Shown here in pieces: positions 22,201 to 32,600 of a DNA stretch of 64,000 nt. A program made the translations under genes and the position numbers. This stretch comes from Artemisia argyi. Taxonomy: Eukaryota > Streptophyta > Magnoliopsida > Asterales > Asteraceae. The stretch lies in NCBI GenBank assembly GCA_030686995.1, contig CM060703.1, positions 1,272,501-1,336,500 on the forward strand. Direction: 5' to 3'. The notes under the pieces were generated by a model. It worked only from the letters and a program-made list of their open reading frames with translations. It had not been told where the DNA came from and ran no database searches. Numbering within the stretch: the first letter of the stretch is position 1; each line of letters opens with the position of its first letter.

Positions 22201-23316
22201 TAAAACTAAATCAAACATTCCTATGGCTTCAACTGCTGCTTGTGCTCCATTGCCCACATGCAGAAATTGCTCCCCATAAGCTAGTCTCCTTTCCTCTCTA
22301 AACCCCTGCAGTGTATTACAAATATTAATACCACATCCAGTATCATATACCCAGGAATTTATTTTACAAGATAAAGTAAATAATTCAATGACAAATAAGT
22401 TACCTGAAGTGCTGGCGCCCATGTGCCCAGTCTTCTTAACCTTATTGTTTCGCAAGTCATCGAGATAAAGAGGACAATTCCTCTTCCAATGACCCATCAC
22501 TTTGCAGTAATGGCATCCTTGATCCTTCTTTGGATTATTCTTGATAGGAGGGTTCTTCTTAGGTTGAGGTGGTTGATAAGCCATAACTTGCTTATTCTTA
22601 TCATCCTTCTTCTTTCCTTTACCCTTCTTCTTGTTCGCATTTGGCTTGTTAATTCTACCCCCTTGTATTGCTAGTACTTGGGGCGTAGGAGCCTTTTGTG
22701 GTGTACCTTTCTCATAATCAATGAGCAGTGCGTGCAATTCACTTACAGTCTTCCCCACGCAATGCATATTGAAGTTCCTCACAAAACCACTAAATTCCTT
22801 ATCAAGGGATCTATTGATTAAGTGCACAGCCATATCATTGTCATAGGGTTTCCCAAGTGTTTGTAGTTGATCCATGTAACTTTTCATTTTCAACACATGA
22901 GCACTCACAGGTTCACCAGGACCTTGCTTACAACCATGTAGAGCTTCCATCAAATCGTAAATCTCTACATTTGATGGTTTCTCATAAAGTTTCTTGAGTT
23001 CATCAATCATGTCCTTGGGAAAATACTCCTCAAACTGTCTTTGAAGAGCTGTGGACATTCCCCCTAACATCATTGCGGCCACATCAATATGTTCCTTGGT
23101 ATCAAGATTCCATTTGGCTTTAGCAGCTTCAGTAGCTGCCTCGCCTTCAGGTTCAGCAGGGCAAGGCGTTTTCAAGATTTCGAGTTGACCAGTCACTCGC
23201 AGGACAATCCTTAGTGAACGGTACCAATCATTGAAATTTTCCGAGCCAGTCAATTTTTCTCGTTCAAAGTAAGTTTTGAACACAGAACGTAAGTTGGTGT
23301 TATCAGTTTGAGCCAT
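19252..23316 (-). CDS. Copia gag-pol polyprotein, 1354 aa, intact
   Basis: One open frame from ATG to stop. Domain order: gag (about residues 10-210); zinc knuckle CX2CX4HX4C at C268, C271, H276, C281; protease active site DTG at 325-327; integrase HHCC (H467, H472, C498, C501) and catalytic D528, D591, E627; RT with YVDD at 1020-1023; RNase H in the last 170 residues (TEAEYIAASEA, YCDNSAA). Order PR-INT-RT-RH defines Ty1/copia. All catalytic residues I can check are present and the length is usual for one-ORF plant copia. Closely related to the protein at 29651-33718, with near identity in integrase and RT and more divergence in gag. I do not assign the lineage within copia. Confidence 0.96.
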   Translation of the reverse strand: MAQTDNTNLRSVFKTYFEREKLTGSENFNDWYRSLRIVLRVTGQLEILKTPCPAEPEGEAATEAAKAKWNLDTKEHIDVAAMMLGGMSTALQRQFEEYFPKDMIDELKKLYEKPSNVEIYDLMEALHGCKQGPGEPVSAHVLKMKSYMDQLQTLGKPYDNDMAVHLINRSLDKEFSGFVRNFNMHCVGKTVSELHALLIDYEKGTPQKAPTPQVLAIQGGRINKPNANKKKGKGKKKDDKNKQVMAYQPPQPKKNPPIKNNPKKDQGCHYCKVMGHWKRNCPLYLDDLRNNKVKKTGHMGASTSGNLFVIELFTLSCKINSWVYDTGCGINICNTLQGFREERRLAYGEQFLHVGNGAQAAVEAIGMFDLVLPSGLVLCLNNCHYAPSIIRGVVSFSCLLDLGFSHTINGNKISVSLNGVFYFNAVAVNDVFEIDMNNCVTSNNNNNSMYSISKRMKYDLNSSYLWHCRLAHIGKTRMQKLQREGLLNNINDESFDKCESCISGKMTKKPFHNNMERASDLLGLIHTDVCGPLRHVSRRGAVYFLTFTDDFSRYGYVYLLKHKHEVFETFKVFKAEVELQLGKKIKALRSDRGGEYLSQDFKDFLTENGIVQNLTSPYTPQQNGVSERRNRTLLDMVRSMYNLTNLPLSFWDYALESAVRILNMVPTKKVDKTPYEIWTGKAPNLSYLKVWGCEAYVKRDSQDKLQQRSVKCIFVGYPKETMGYYFYYPPENKVFVARYGDFLESEFVVQEISGRVYDLEDDLNNALPSENTSTLPIEPESLGPPPEVEVIPIRRSSRSVKAPDRLCLNVEVDQHTLGDLDEPTSYRAAIKSPQKAKWKAAMDGEIQSMHDNEVWEEVDLPPGAKVVGSKWLYKIKTDMNGYAHIYKARLVAKGFTQTFGIDYEETFSPVADIRAIRILIAIAAYYDYEIWQMDVKTAFLNGYLDEDIYMEQPEGFENPKFPKRVCKLKRSIYGLKQASRQWNKRFDAEIKKFGFTQNLDEPCVYHKASGRDNVTFLILYVDDILIMGKDIPSLQAVKAYLGKCFSMKDLGEAAYILGIKIYRDRSRRLIGLSQSAYIDKILKRFNMQNSKKGYLPMEVKHGLCNEYCASTPDEVTRMSKVPYASAVGSIMYAVKCTRPDVAFAQNITSQFQQNPGEKHWIAVKHILKYLRNTKDMFLVYGGNPSTELCVTGFCDASFQSNKDDSKSQTGYVFVINGGAVDWRSKKQSTIAMSATEAEYIAASEAAMEAVWIRKFVSGLGVMPSIELPINMYCDNSAAIIFANEPGVMRGTRHFLRKYHFVREKVDEGEINLLKVHTDDNLADPFTKALAKEKLNELANGIGLKLASSFMHNCD

Positions 23317-25007
23317 TTCTACAGATAAAGAAAGTTCAAAACATTAGTATTTTTGATAATACAATTTTTCAAGAAAATTAAAATACCCAAGGAAAATAAA
23401 TCCATAGAATAATCTTGAAAACTAGGATCCTCCATAAACATAGTTCCATTACATTCAGTTGATCTGCTAGTAATGAAAGTATAATATGAGGTAACTTGTC
23501 GTACAAGTAATTGGCAAAACATTTGTCCAATTCCTAGATATATGGGATTTACAATCACAAAACATTTGTATTGTAAGCATGTTTAGTCCCCATCTTAATG
23601 CCTTGAGTCCAAGTCTCACTTCCTACTCAATTTAAGTTGTCTAACTTAAAAACTGTAAAATCACAAATCCATTACATCAGTTGATCTGCTAGCAATGAAT
23701 TTATGAAGTTTACCTCTCCATTGCAATCTCGCCAAGTCTCACTATGACGTAAATTACAACTTCAAGTGTTCTTAATTAGATGGCATTCAACTTAATTTAT
23801 AAGGGTATTAATATTTTGATGTGATCAAAATAATGTATGAAGAAGCATGCATACAACTTCATAACATTGGTTTTACAAAACATTTTTATTACCAATTAGC
23901 TAAGAGTAAAATAACAAAGTTTTAATTGAGGTATCGGGTTCACCAATTAAAGAATAACCATCAATTATCGTCCACTATATCGTACTTTTGCATATGCCCG
24001 AAGGCATAGTGTTTCGGATAATCATTGTGGAATTGTGGATTATTCACCCTTAAGATGACAATGTACATGTAATGGTTGTTCGGTAAGTCTAATTTACACA
24101 CAAACGAGCGTTAAGACATGAATGTTGTCTATCTAAGGCCACAATTTAATGCGATGCCATCCTTATACCCATCTTATAGTGTGTAAACTTCGGTCGAGCC
24201 TATTTAACCATTACGTACAAAAACATCAATCAACCAATCCTTTGAAATTTTAACTCTTAAAAACCAAAACAATTTCGCCATTATTTAGTCCGTATTATTT
24301 TTCTATTCAAAAAATTACCCTTTTCGTTTAAATAAACATGTCTAACACAATAAATAAACAAAACAAGTAATTTGCAATAAAAAATAAAACAACTAAATAA
24401 ACACATATACATAATCATAACAATTAAATATGTATAAAACATGTAGCCACATGCAAATCTTATTAAAAAGTCCTATTAATAATCAAATCTAGGCGTATAA
24501 CGTATTAATTCAATTAGGGCTTTCTTTTTCTTAGAAAAAGAGCCACATACATCGATAAATCGATTGCGTAAGCCAAAATTAAATAAATACCACATAGCAC
24601 ATAATTGATTAATTAATATTGGAGTCTTCCCCAATTCGACATCTATAATAAATTTACATGTTTTAATATATCTTAACCATTAATATATATATACAATTTA
24701 AACCATTTAAATCAACACAATAAAAAATCCATGCAAACATGCACTTTTCATGGATTTAGCTTAACAATTAACATATTGCACCACGTTTACTAAAACGCAT
24801 AAACAATTACATGACATCTTAGGGTTTCTAGTCAAATTTTAAAAAAAATAAAATCAAAACCCTAAAACCTTATAAGGGTCAATCGACCCAAAATTAGGGT
24901 TAGAAAAAAAAACACAAACCCTAAAAACAAACATGTAACTATTCGAATCAAATCCAATTTTATGCGTTGCGATAATTAATTACACATTATAACGGCTCTG
25001 ATACCAC
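23317..25007 (-). other. Long 5' leader of the copia element
   Basis: About 1.7 kb lies between the LTR and the polyprotein start. A word around 'cagttgatctgctag' occurs twice (about 23456 and 23677). A 79-aa ORF (23319-23558) just before the main ATG shows no recognisable domain. The second complete element has a similar 1.6 kb leader (33719-35337). Possible roles in packaging or translation are not provable here. Confidence 0.7.
24994..25006 (-). other. Primer binding site, initiator tRNA-Met
   Basis: The minus strand reads TGGTATCAGAGCC, the classic plant copia primer site, one base from the LTR end at 25008. Confidence 0.92.
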
Positions 25008-25796
25008 TGTTAGAATTATTATATCATGACTATCATATAAATAAACCAATAACATCAAAGTGAGCATAAGCGGAAGCAATTATAATAGATCGAATAACAT
25101 GTAATTAATTAATCTTTAATTTAAATAGTAAACATACTGTAGTGATTCTAGCCCGAACAAGAATCAATGCAATCTTCCGGAACCAATGAACCCTAATTAG
25201 GGTTTATAAGGATTATATGAATTACCCCTTACCTTTTTGTAATTCAATCCAAGAATCAAACAATAGTGTGTTTGATTCACGTTCTTGTACACACGTACTA
25301 ATTCAAGGAAAAGATTATGCAAGTAAATTCCACAAAACAATTTTGGAGACAAGAAATTCGAAACCCTTAGGGGTGTTCGGATTTAATTCGACCAAGGGAG
25401 AAGAAAAGGAGAGAAAACCCAATTTGTGTGTGTACAAGTTATGAGAAAACTCTTAACCTTGGGTTTGCTTATATACTAGAGATTACTTGGAGCTCAAGAC
25501 ACAAAGGAGGTGTGATCCTCCTTGGGCCGATCGGTTCTACATCCCACAAGGGATTCCGGAACCTTCTTTTGTTTCCAAGTATTGTCTAGCAATTAGTTTC
25601 CTAATCTTCGTTTAATAATTAATTAGTCATTAATCAATAATACTAATTATTATTTAATTGTTTTGTATTTAATAATTAATTATAACATTTTATAAATAAT
25701 TATTACATTTCCTCTTCATACGTATTGTGTGCAATCCCGTGATCTCAAGTTCGATCCTAACACACGACTATTATTATTTTGTCTATAAAACCAACA
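25008..25796 (-). repeat. 5' LTR (element sense), 789 bp
   Basis: TG...CA boundaries, followed by the target duplication ctata (25797-25801). Two base differences from the other LTR were noticed. Confidence 0.95.
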
Positions 25797-25801
25797 CTAT
25801 A

Positions 25802-26420
25802 TCCTTCAATTATACCACTGTCTTAGTATTAGGTAGCTTAAGAGCTATAGATTAGGAGCAAGTGCACGAGCAGTTTAATATCTTCTTATTCGCAAGATTG
25901 AAATTGCATTGCGGGTAATGTGTCAAATATGAAGTTGTGAATTCCTTTTTTGAAAAGGCTGAAGCTTGCACGTTTGTTTGTCGATTTGAGCGACCAAGGG
26001 ACAGAGCTGTATTCTCTTGTTGTCTATCTGATTGAAGGAAAGAGTAACTTATAATTGTTGAGGTTTTACAATGGGGCGGGGAAAGTATAAATTCCAGACC
26101 ATCCGATTAGTAGCACTTTGCCTATCACGTTAGCAATAGTAGTCTTGAAAAAAAACAGATTAGAAGATTCGGAAACGCAGTCCACATATTAACGAATATG
26201 AAGAGATAATCTTTGATGTAGGTTGCATCTTTAAACCAGAGGTTAATGGTTTCTTCTGGAAATGTGGGAATAGATCTCAGAGTAGAAACTATGTAAATTT
26301 TAGTAATGCAAACAATCCTTTTTTTAGTATAAATTCCGCTCACTTTTGCCTATACAAGAAAGATTGAGATTGCTTATCTTCTACTCATGACACTAAGATG
26401 TTGTTCTGTGTTTACTGCAG
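25802..26420. other. Duplicated intergenic block upstream of the GT43 exons
   Basis: About 25855-26420 matches 51862-52330, with roughly 100 bp (about 26003-26095) present only here. Short ORFs occur but no family is recognised. The copia element 17656-25796 separates this block from the matching left part (17590-17655 versus 51000-51060). Confidence 0.6.
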
Positions 26421-26941
26421 TCGGTTTGGCACTTGGCCAGTTGCAATGGTTGCACAAAGCAAAAACAAGGCCACTTTGGAAGGTCCGGTTTGCAATGGAA
26501 GTCAAGTGATTGGGTGGCACACAAATGAGAAGAGTAAAAGGCTCAGAAGATTTCATGTTGACATGTCAGGATTCGCATTCAATAGCACCATCTTGTGGGA
26601 TCCAAAGAGATGGGGAAAACGCAGCTCAGCTTTGATTCGTCAAATGGACACCGTCAAAGAGGGATTCCAGGTATGCATCATATAGTTTAAATTAATTCAG
26701 GGAATTGTCATTTATTTAAAGTTTGGGATTAAATTTTTACTGTTTGTTTACTCGTACTGTTACATTTCAGGAGACTACCTTTATAGAACAGTTGGTGGAA
26801 GATGAAAGTCAAATGGAAGCGACTCCTTCCGGATGTTCTAAAATCATGAACTGGCATCTTCATTTGGAAGCGCATGGACTTGCTTATCCAAGAGGCTGGT
26901 TACTTCAGAAGAACCTCGATGCTGTTCTTCCTATCGAGTAA
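26421..26941 (+). pseudogene. IRX9H: GT43 glycosyltransferase (IRX9H-like xylan synthesis) 3' exons only
   Basis: Two open exons are visible: 26421-26670 (acceptor tttactgcag, donor gtatgc) and 26771-26941 (acceptor tacatttcag, ending in TAA). They join in frame through GFQ/ETTF. The protein has the GT43 C-terminal signatures [25 protein letters not shown] and FIEQLVEDESQME. GT43 proteins of this type act in the Golgi in xylan backbone elongation. The N-terminal membrane anchor and the first part of the catalytic domain are not found in this window, so this is most likely a captured or duplicated gene tail. A shorter copy lies at 52331-52433. Assignment to IRX9H rather than IRX9 is from memory of its C-terminus. 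No stop codon breaks these exons. Confidence 0.8.
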
Positions 26942-26996
26942 AAGGCAATGCTTGGGACCTTCAAAACATGAGCCAGAAAGAGGTATGGTTCTAGTT

Positions 26997-27186
26997 GCAT
27001 TTTATTGTTGGCAAAATAGATAAAATTCGCATTCAGCATTCAGATTTTTCATTACATATGCAAAGAAAAAGATTGATCAATGGCATACTTGCATCTTACT
27101 GTTGGCAAAATAGATCAAAATCACATTCAGCATTCTGATTTTTCATTACATATGCAAAGAAAAAGATTTATCAATGGCATACTTAT
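26997..27186. repeat. Two-copy tandem repeat, 94-bp unit
   Basis: The word gttggcaaaatagat occurs at 27007 and 27101, and the units stay similar through tttttcattacatatgcaaag and atggcatactt. Located just after the GT43 stop codon, probably in its former 3' flank. Confidence 0.8.
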
Positions 27187-28112
27187 ATATATTCACGATT
27201 TCTGAAACAGATGAATGCTTGTATGAGAACTTGTGAAACTGATAGCTTGAAAAAAGTAATTAACTAAATTCAAGAACAAATTATAAATTATACGAATTTG
27301 GACAATGAAAAAGCCTAAAATTTTCTGAATGAAGAAAATTTTGAAATCTATTTTCATTTCATAGAAATAAATAGAAAACAATGAATGCTAGACATTAAGG
27401 GTGTGAATAGTAGTGATTAGATGAGGCTCTTTTCTGGGAAACTTTTCTATGGAAACTGAAAAATCAAAACATGTTCAAGTTGACCTCTTTGGCTCTTTCA
27501 GCAATTGTCTTCTTGGAAATAGAAAACTCACTAATCCAACTGGATTACCATGATTTAGAAAACTATAATTTCTAGTTTTCTGCACTTTTCTCTTGCACTT
27601 CCCACTTTTTTAAAATACAAAATGCAACACTATCTAAATATGCTTTCCATATTTTAAACACATTTATAAATGCACCAAGCCTTTTTTTTTTTTTTTTTTC
27701 CAAGTTTGTAATTACTAGGATTGTCTTATTATTTCGGGTAAGTTATACTCTCGTATGTAGTATAAGCCTTCCATCTAAAATACCAATACTTATAGTTGCA
27801 AGGGATGTGATAAATTTACCTAACTACCCGCCCAGATTCTAGGCTTTTATGGTGCATGTGAACTTCTGAAGTTGTTAACATATTTAGTAAAGTAATTGCT
27901 ATTTTAGAGTGAGGGGATTGCCTAGAATTGCAACTAAAAAACTTAAATCTCCCCAAGTGGGATATGGGTACTTTGCTCACTCGTCGAAAGGAGTGGAAGC
28001 TCAATATATCAGTTTGATATCTAGTTATTCATTGCAAACCTGTTGTTTTATATATGATTGACTTCTTTGTGAAGAAGTCGTAGTGGTAAGGTACTTGACT
28101 TACTCAAAAGAA
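27187..28112. other. Gene-free AT-rich stretch
   Basis: No gene or clear repeat seen in 27187-28049. An 18-20 nt T run lies near 27680. The end of the stretch (28050-28117) joins the SINE-like unit split by the next copia. Confidence 0.5.
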
Positions 28113-28117
28113 GCCTA
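28050..28117 (+). mobile_element. Possible SINE-like (tRNA-derived) element, left part
   Basis: The word gtagtggtaaggtacttg (about 28078-28095) resembles a pol III A box. After the copia insertion the sequence resumes at 36075 with gcctagggttcaaac, which resembles a B box, followed by a short body to about 36150. Rejoined, the spacing fits a tRNA-derived SINE. No tail or target duplication was verified. Confidence 0.35.
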
Positions 28118-28854
28118 TGTAAGAGTTTGACAATTAAATACACGTATTGCGGAAGCTAGGATCAAGTATAACACATAAATATTAACTAAAACATAAATAG
28201 TAAACGTACCCGATGCACTTCAATTAACCTTGATTCTTGGACAATTAGATCAATGATAAACCCCTTACCGTTTTGTTTATCGATCTCTTGATAATTACTA
28301 AAGTAAGTAATTACCTCGTTCTTGTACACACAAACTACCAACGAATAAAGGTTGTTGCAAGTAAACAAAAACACTTATGTTTTTGACTTGGAAAAATCGA
28401 ACCACAAACCCTTTGAGGAGGGGGAATCCGATCGGCCAAGACACAAAGAAAGAAAACAAGATTTTTAGGGTTAGAGTGTGTGCACAAAAGATTGTTAAGT
28501 CTAACCCCAAGGCCTTGTATTTATACTAGGTGATATCTTGGAGCACAAGGCATGCATGGATCGACCCTTATGGGTTGGGTCGACCGGCCATAGCACCCCA
28601 AGGGGGTTTCTAGAACCTCCTTGACTCCCAAGTTACACTCTAGTCCTTGTCTTTCTTATTTAACGATAGTTAGTCCATACGGTTAACAACTAACGACCGT
28701 TTAGTCCATTAAGTGTTATAAATATATATATTTCATACATTTAATAAACATATATATTTATTTACATTATTCTTGTTTGTAAAGTGTGCAATCCCGAGGT
28801 CTCGGGTTCGATCCTAGACATTTACCTATTAATGTTTATACGTAACATTTAACA
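28118..28854 (-). repeat. 3' LTR (element sense), 737 bp
   Basis: TG...CA bounded and apparently identical to 35338-36074. A TATAAATA box lies on the minus strand near 28517-28526. Confidence 0.95.
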
Positions 28855-29650
28855 GCTCCCACTCGTATATTCATTAATAGTAAAATGACATTGGTTAGCG
28901 TCTTGCAACACTCCAATGCCCCTAGTTCAAACCGAGCTAGGTTTCCTGGAAAAACCTTTAATGATTCATCATTATAATTATCATTTCATTACTAATACCG
29001 CATTAATAAAGATGTGAGTTCCTTTATTAAAATTCTGTTTCTCGTTTCTTTATGATTGAACAAAATTACCAAAACATCTGAACGTATTCCAGATAGACTT
29101 TGGGCATGGCCATGCAAACATTTTGTCAACCCTACGAGGGGCCCAGCAGTATTATACTTCTAAACAAATCAGAAGGAATGAATTCTCTCTTGACTACAAG
29201 AATAACCCATGAACTTTGCAACACTTCTGAAAACAATCCTTATGACTCCCTGTTACGGTGAGCGGTAGATTGCTTCACAAAAATGCACTACATCCATGAC
29301 ACTTATCTGGTATCTCAAGTCTGAGGATAACTTTAAATATGATTCTCACATCAAACATTAAATCATATTGTTGGGATAAGTCCAATATTCAATTCATTGA
29401 ATATTATGTGAAATTGGTATGACTACGCATCAATATACTTTCAAGTATATTCTAAACCAATACTCAAATTTGTCTTAGTTTAATGATATTCCCATATCAT
29501 TAATCGACAATGGACATTTAGAATAATAAATTATTCAAGGATCTTAAACATGCAAATATAGGATATATTATTAAGACAATGATAAATAAACATAAAACTT
29601 ATTTTATTCCATTAAAATAATAATTGTACATTACATCCTTTATCCAAACA
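28855..29650 (-). other. Polypurine tract and 3' untranslated region of the copia element
   Basis: The minus-strand purine tract GAGTGGGAGC (28855-28864) abuts the LTR. The remainder is colinear with 18455-19251 and carries no gene. Confidence 0.75.
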
Positions 29651-32600
29651 CTAATCACAAATGGGCATGAAACTTTCAGCTAATCTAAGTCCCACACCTG
29701 CAACATGCTTGTAAAGCTTAGTGCCAGGTAGAGGCTTTGTTAATTGATCCGCCAAGTTATCATCTGTGTGAACTTTGAGCTTTTCGATTTCACCTATTTC
29801 GACTTGTTCTCGAACATAGTGATGCTTAATCGGGAAATGTCTGGTGCCTTTCATGATTCCAGGCTCATTGGCAAATGTGATTGCAGCAGAATTGTCACAA
29901 TACATTTTTATAGGTCTTTGAATCGAAGGCATGACTCCAAGCCCTGAGACAAACTTCCTAATCCAAACAGCTTCCATTGCAGCTTCTGAAGCAGCTATAT
30001 ACTCACTCTCTGTAGCAGACATCGCTAGTACACTCTGCTTTCTGCTCCTCCAATCCACTGCTCCTCCATTAATGACAAAGACATAACCCGTCTGAGACTT
30101 CGTATCATCCTTATCACCTTTCCAAGAAGCATCGCAGTAACCTGTAACATCAAGTTCTGCCGATGGATTTCCCCCATAAACCAAAAACATATCCTTAGTT
30201 GCCCTAAGGTACTTAAGAATATTCTTAACAGCAGTCCAGTGAGCTACACCTGGATTTTGCTGATATCGACTGGTTAAATTCTGAGCAAACGCTACATCAG
30301 GTCTTGTACTTTTCACCGCATACATTATAGATCCCACAGCCAAAGCATAAGGGACTCTTTTCATGCGTTGCACCTCTTCAGGTGTTGAAGCACAAACCTT
30401 GTTGCTCAAGCCATGTTGCTCTTGCATCGGCAAATATCCTTTCTTGGAATTTTGCATATTGAATCTCTTCAATATTTTATCAATGTAAGCACTTTGGCTT
30501 AATCCAATTAATCGCTGAGATCTATCTCTATATATCTTGATTCCCAGAATAAATGCAGCTTCTCCTAAATCTTTCATAGAAAAACAACTTCCAAGATATT
30601 CCTTAACCTTTTGTAAACTTGGAATGTCGTTCCCCATGATCAATATGTCATCGACATATAATATAAGGAAAATTACATTACTCCCACTAACTTTGTGATA
30701 TACACATGGCTCATCAAGATTTTTAGTGAATCCATACTTTTTAATCTCACCATCAAATCTCTTATTCCATTGTCGTGATGCTTGCTTTAATCCATAAATG
30801 GATCTTTTAAGCTTGCATACACGATTTGGGAATTCTGGATTTACATACCCCTCAGGCTGCGCCATATAGATGTCCTCATCTAGGCGACCATTTAAGAAGG
30901 CGGTTTTAACATCCATTTGCCAAATCTCATAGTCATAGTAAGCGGCTATGGCTATAAGAATCCTAATTGCCCTTATGTCAGCTACAGGAGAAAAGGTCTC
31001 CTCATAGTCAACACCAAAAGTTTGTGTATAGCCTTTAGCTACACAACGGGCCTTATAGGTGTGTACAACGCCATCCATGTCAGTCTTTTTCTTGTAGAGC
31101 CATTTACTCCCAACTAGTTTGGCACCCGGAGGTAGGTCTACTTCTTCCCAGACATCATTGTCTTCCATGGATTGCATTTCCCCATCCATAGCTTCTTTCC
31201 ATTTGGCCTTTTCAGGACCATTCATGACAGCTTTATAACTTGTAGGCTCATCAAGATCTCCCAGTATATACTCATCACTCTCTACATTAAGACATAGACG
31301 AGTAGGAGCTTTTACTGGTCTTGTTGACCTACGAATGGGAATCACTTCAACTTCAGGTGGAGGACCTAAGCTTTCAGGTTCTACCGGAAGTTGGTTAGTG
31401 TTTTCAGAAGGTTCTACATCTTCATGACCGTTTTCCAGGTCATATATTCTCCCACTGAATTCTTGAGATATGAGCTCTCTTTCAAGAAAGTCTCCATACC
31501 TTGCAACAAATACTTTGTTTTCAGGTGGGTAATAAAAGTAGTATCCCATAGTTTCCTTAGGGTATCCTACGAAGATGCACTTCACAGATCTTTGTTGGAG
31601 TTTGTCTGCTGAGTCACGTTTAACATACGCCTCACAACCCCAGACCTTTAGATAAGACAGGTTAGGAGCTTTTCCAGTCCATACCTCATATGGTGTCTTA
31701 TCAACCTTCTTTGTTGGAACCATATTTAGAATGCGAACCGCAGATTCTAAGGCATAATCCCAAAACGAGAAAGGAAGAGTTGTTAGATTAAACATAGATC
31801 GTATCATATCTTGCAATGTACGATTTCTTCTTTCAGATACACCATTTTGTTGTGGAGTATATGGAGAAGTAAGGTGCTGGACAATTCCCTCATTTGCTAG
31901 ATAATCTATGAACTCCTGACTCAGGTATTCACCACCTCTATCGGATCGAAGAGCTTTAATCTTCTTTCCAAGTTGCAACTCTACTTCTGCTTTAAACACT
32001 TTGAATGTTTCAAACACCTCATGTTTATGTTTAAGTAAATAAACATAACCATAACGGCTGTAATCATCCGTAAATGTTAAGAAGTAGCTAGCACCCCTCC
32101 TTGACACATGTCTAAGTGGTCCACACACATCTGTGTGAATAAGACCAAGTAGATCATTAGCCCTTTCAATCCTATTTTTAAAGGGTTTCTTAGTCATCTT
32201 CCCAGCAATGCAAGATTCGCATTTATCAAATGATTCATCATTGATCTTATCTAAAAGCCCATCATGTTGCAGCTTTTTCATGCGATCTTTGCCAATGTGA
32301 GCAAGTCGACAATGCCAAAGATAAGACGAATCCAGACCTTTCTTGATTCTCTTATTGTTGATGCTATACATTGAATTATTTGTAACAAAAGCATTATCAT
32401 TATCATTCATATCAATTTCAAATACACCATTCACAGCAATAGCATTAAAATAAAAAATATTATTTAAAGAAACCGAAATTCCATTGCTTGAAATAGTATG
32501 CTCAAAACCAAGGTTTAACAAACATGAAAATGAAATTACACCTCTAACAATTGACGGTGCATAATGACAATTATTTAAAGATAGTACTAGGCCCGAAGGC

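Larger units (their letters stand above)
17656..25796 (-). mobile_element. Complete Ty1/copia retrotransposon, 8141 bp
   Basis: LTRs at 17656-18444 and 25008-25796 (789 bp each) flank a full polyprotein, an initiator-Met primer site and a polypurine tract. The 5-bp target duplication ctata is present at 17651-17655 and 25797-25801. The LTRs differ at two bases noticed by eye (17786/25138 and 17961/25313). All parts for autonomous movement are present, so it is young and possibly competent. Confidence 0.96.

Noticed and set aside
24840..24930. Telomere-like aaaccctaa words
   Set aside because: Scattered AT-rich leader sequence of the copia element, not a tandem array; the same holds near 35150-35220.
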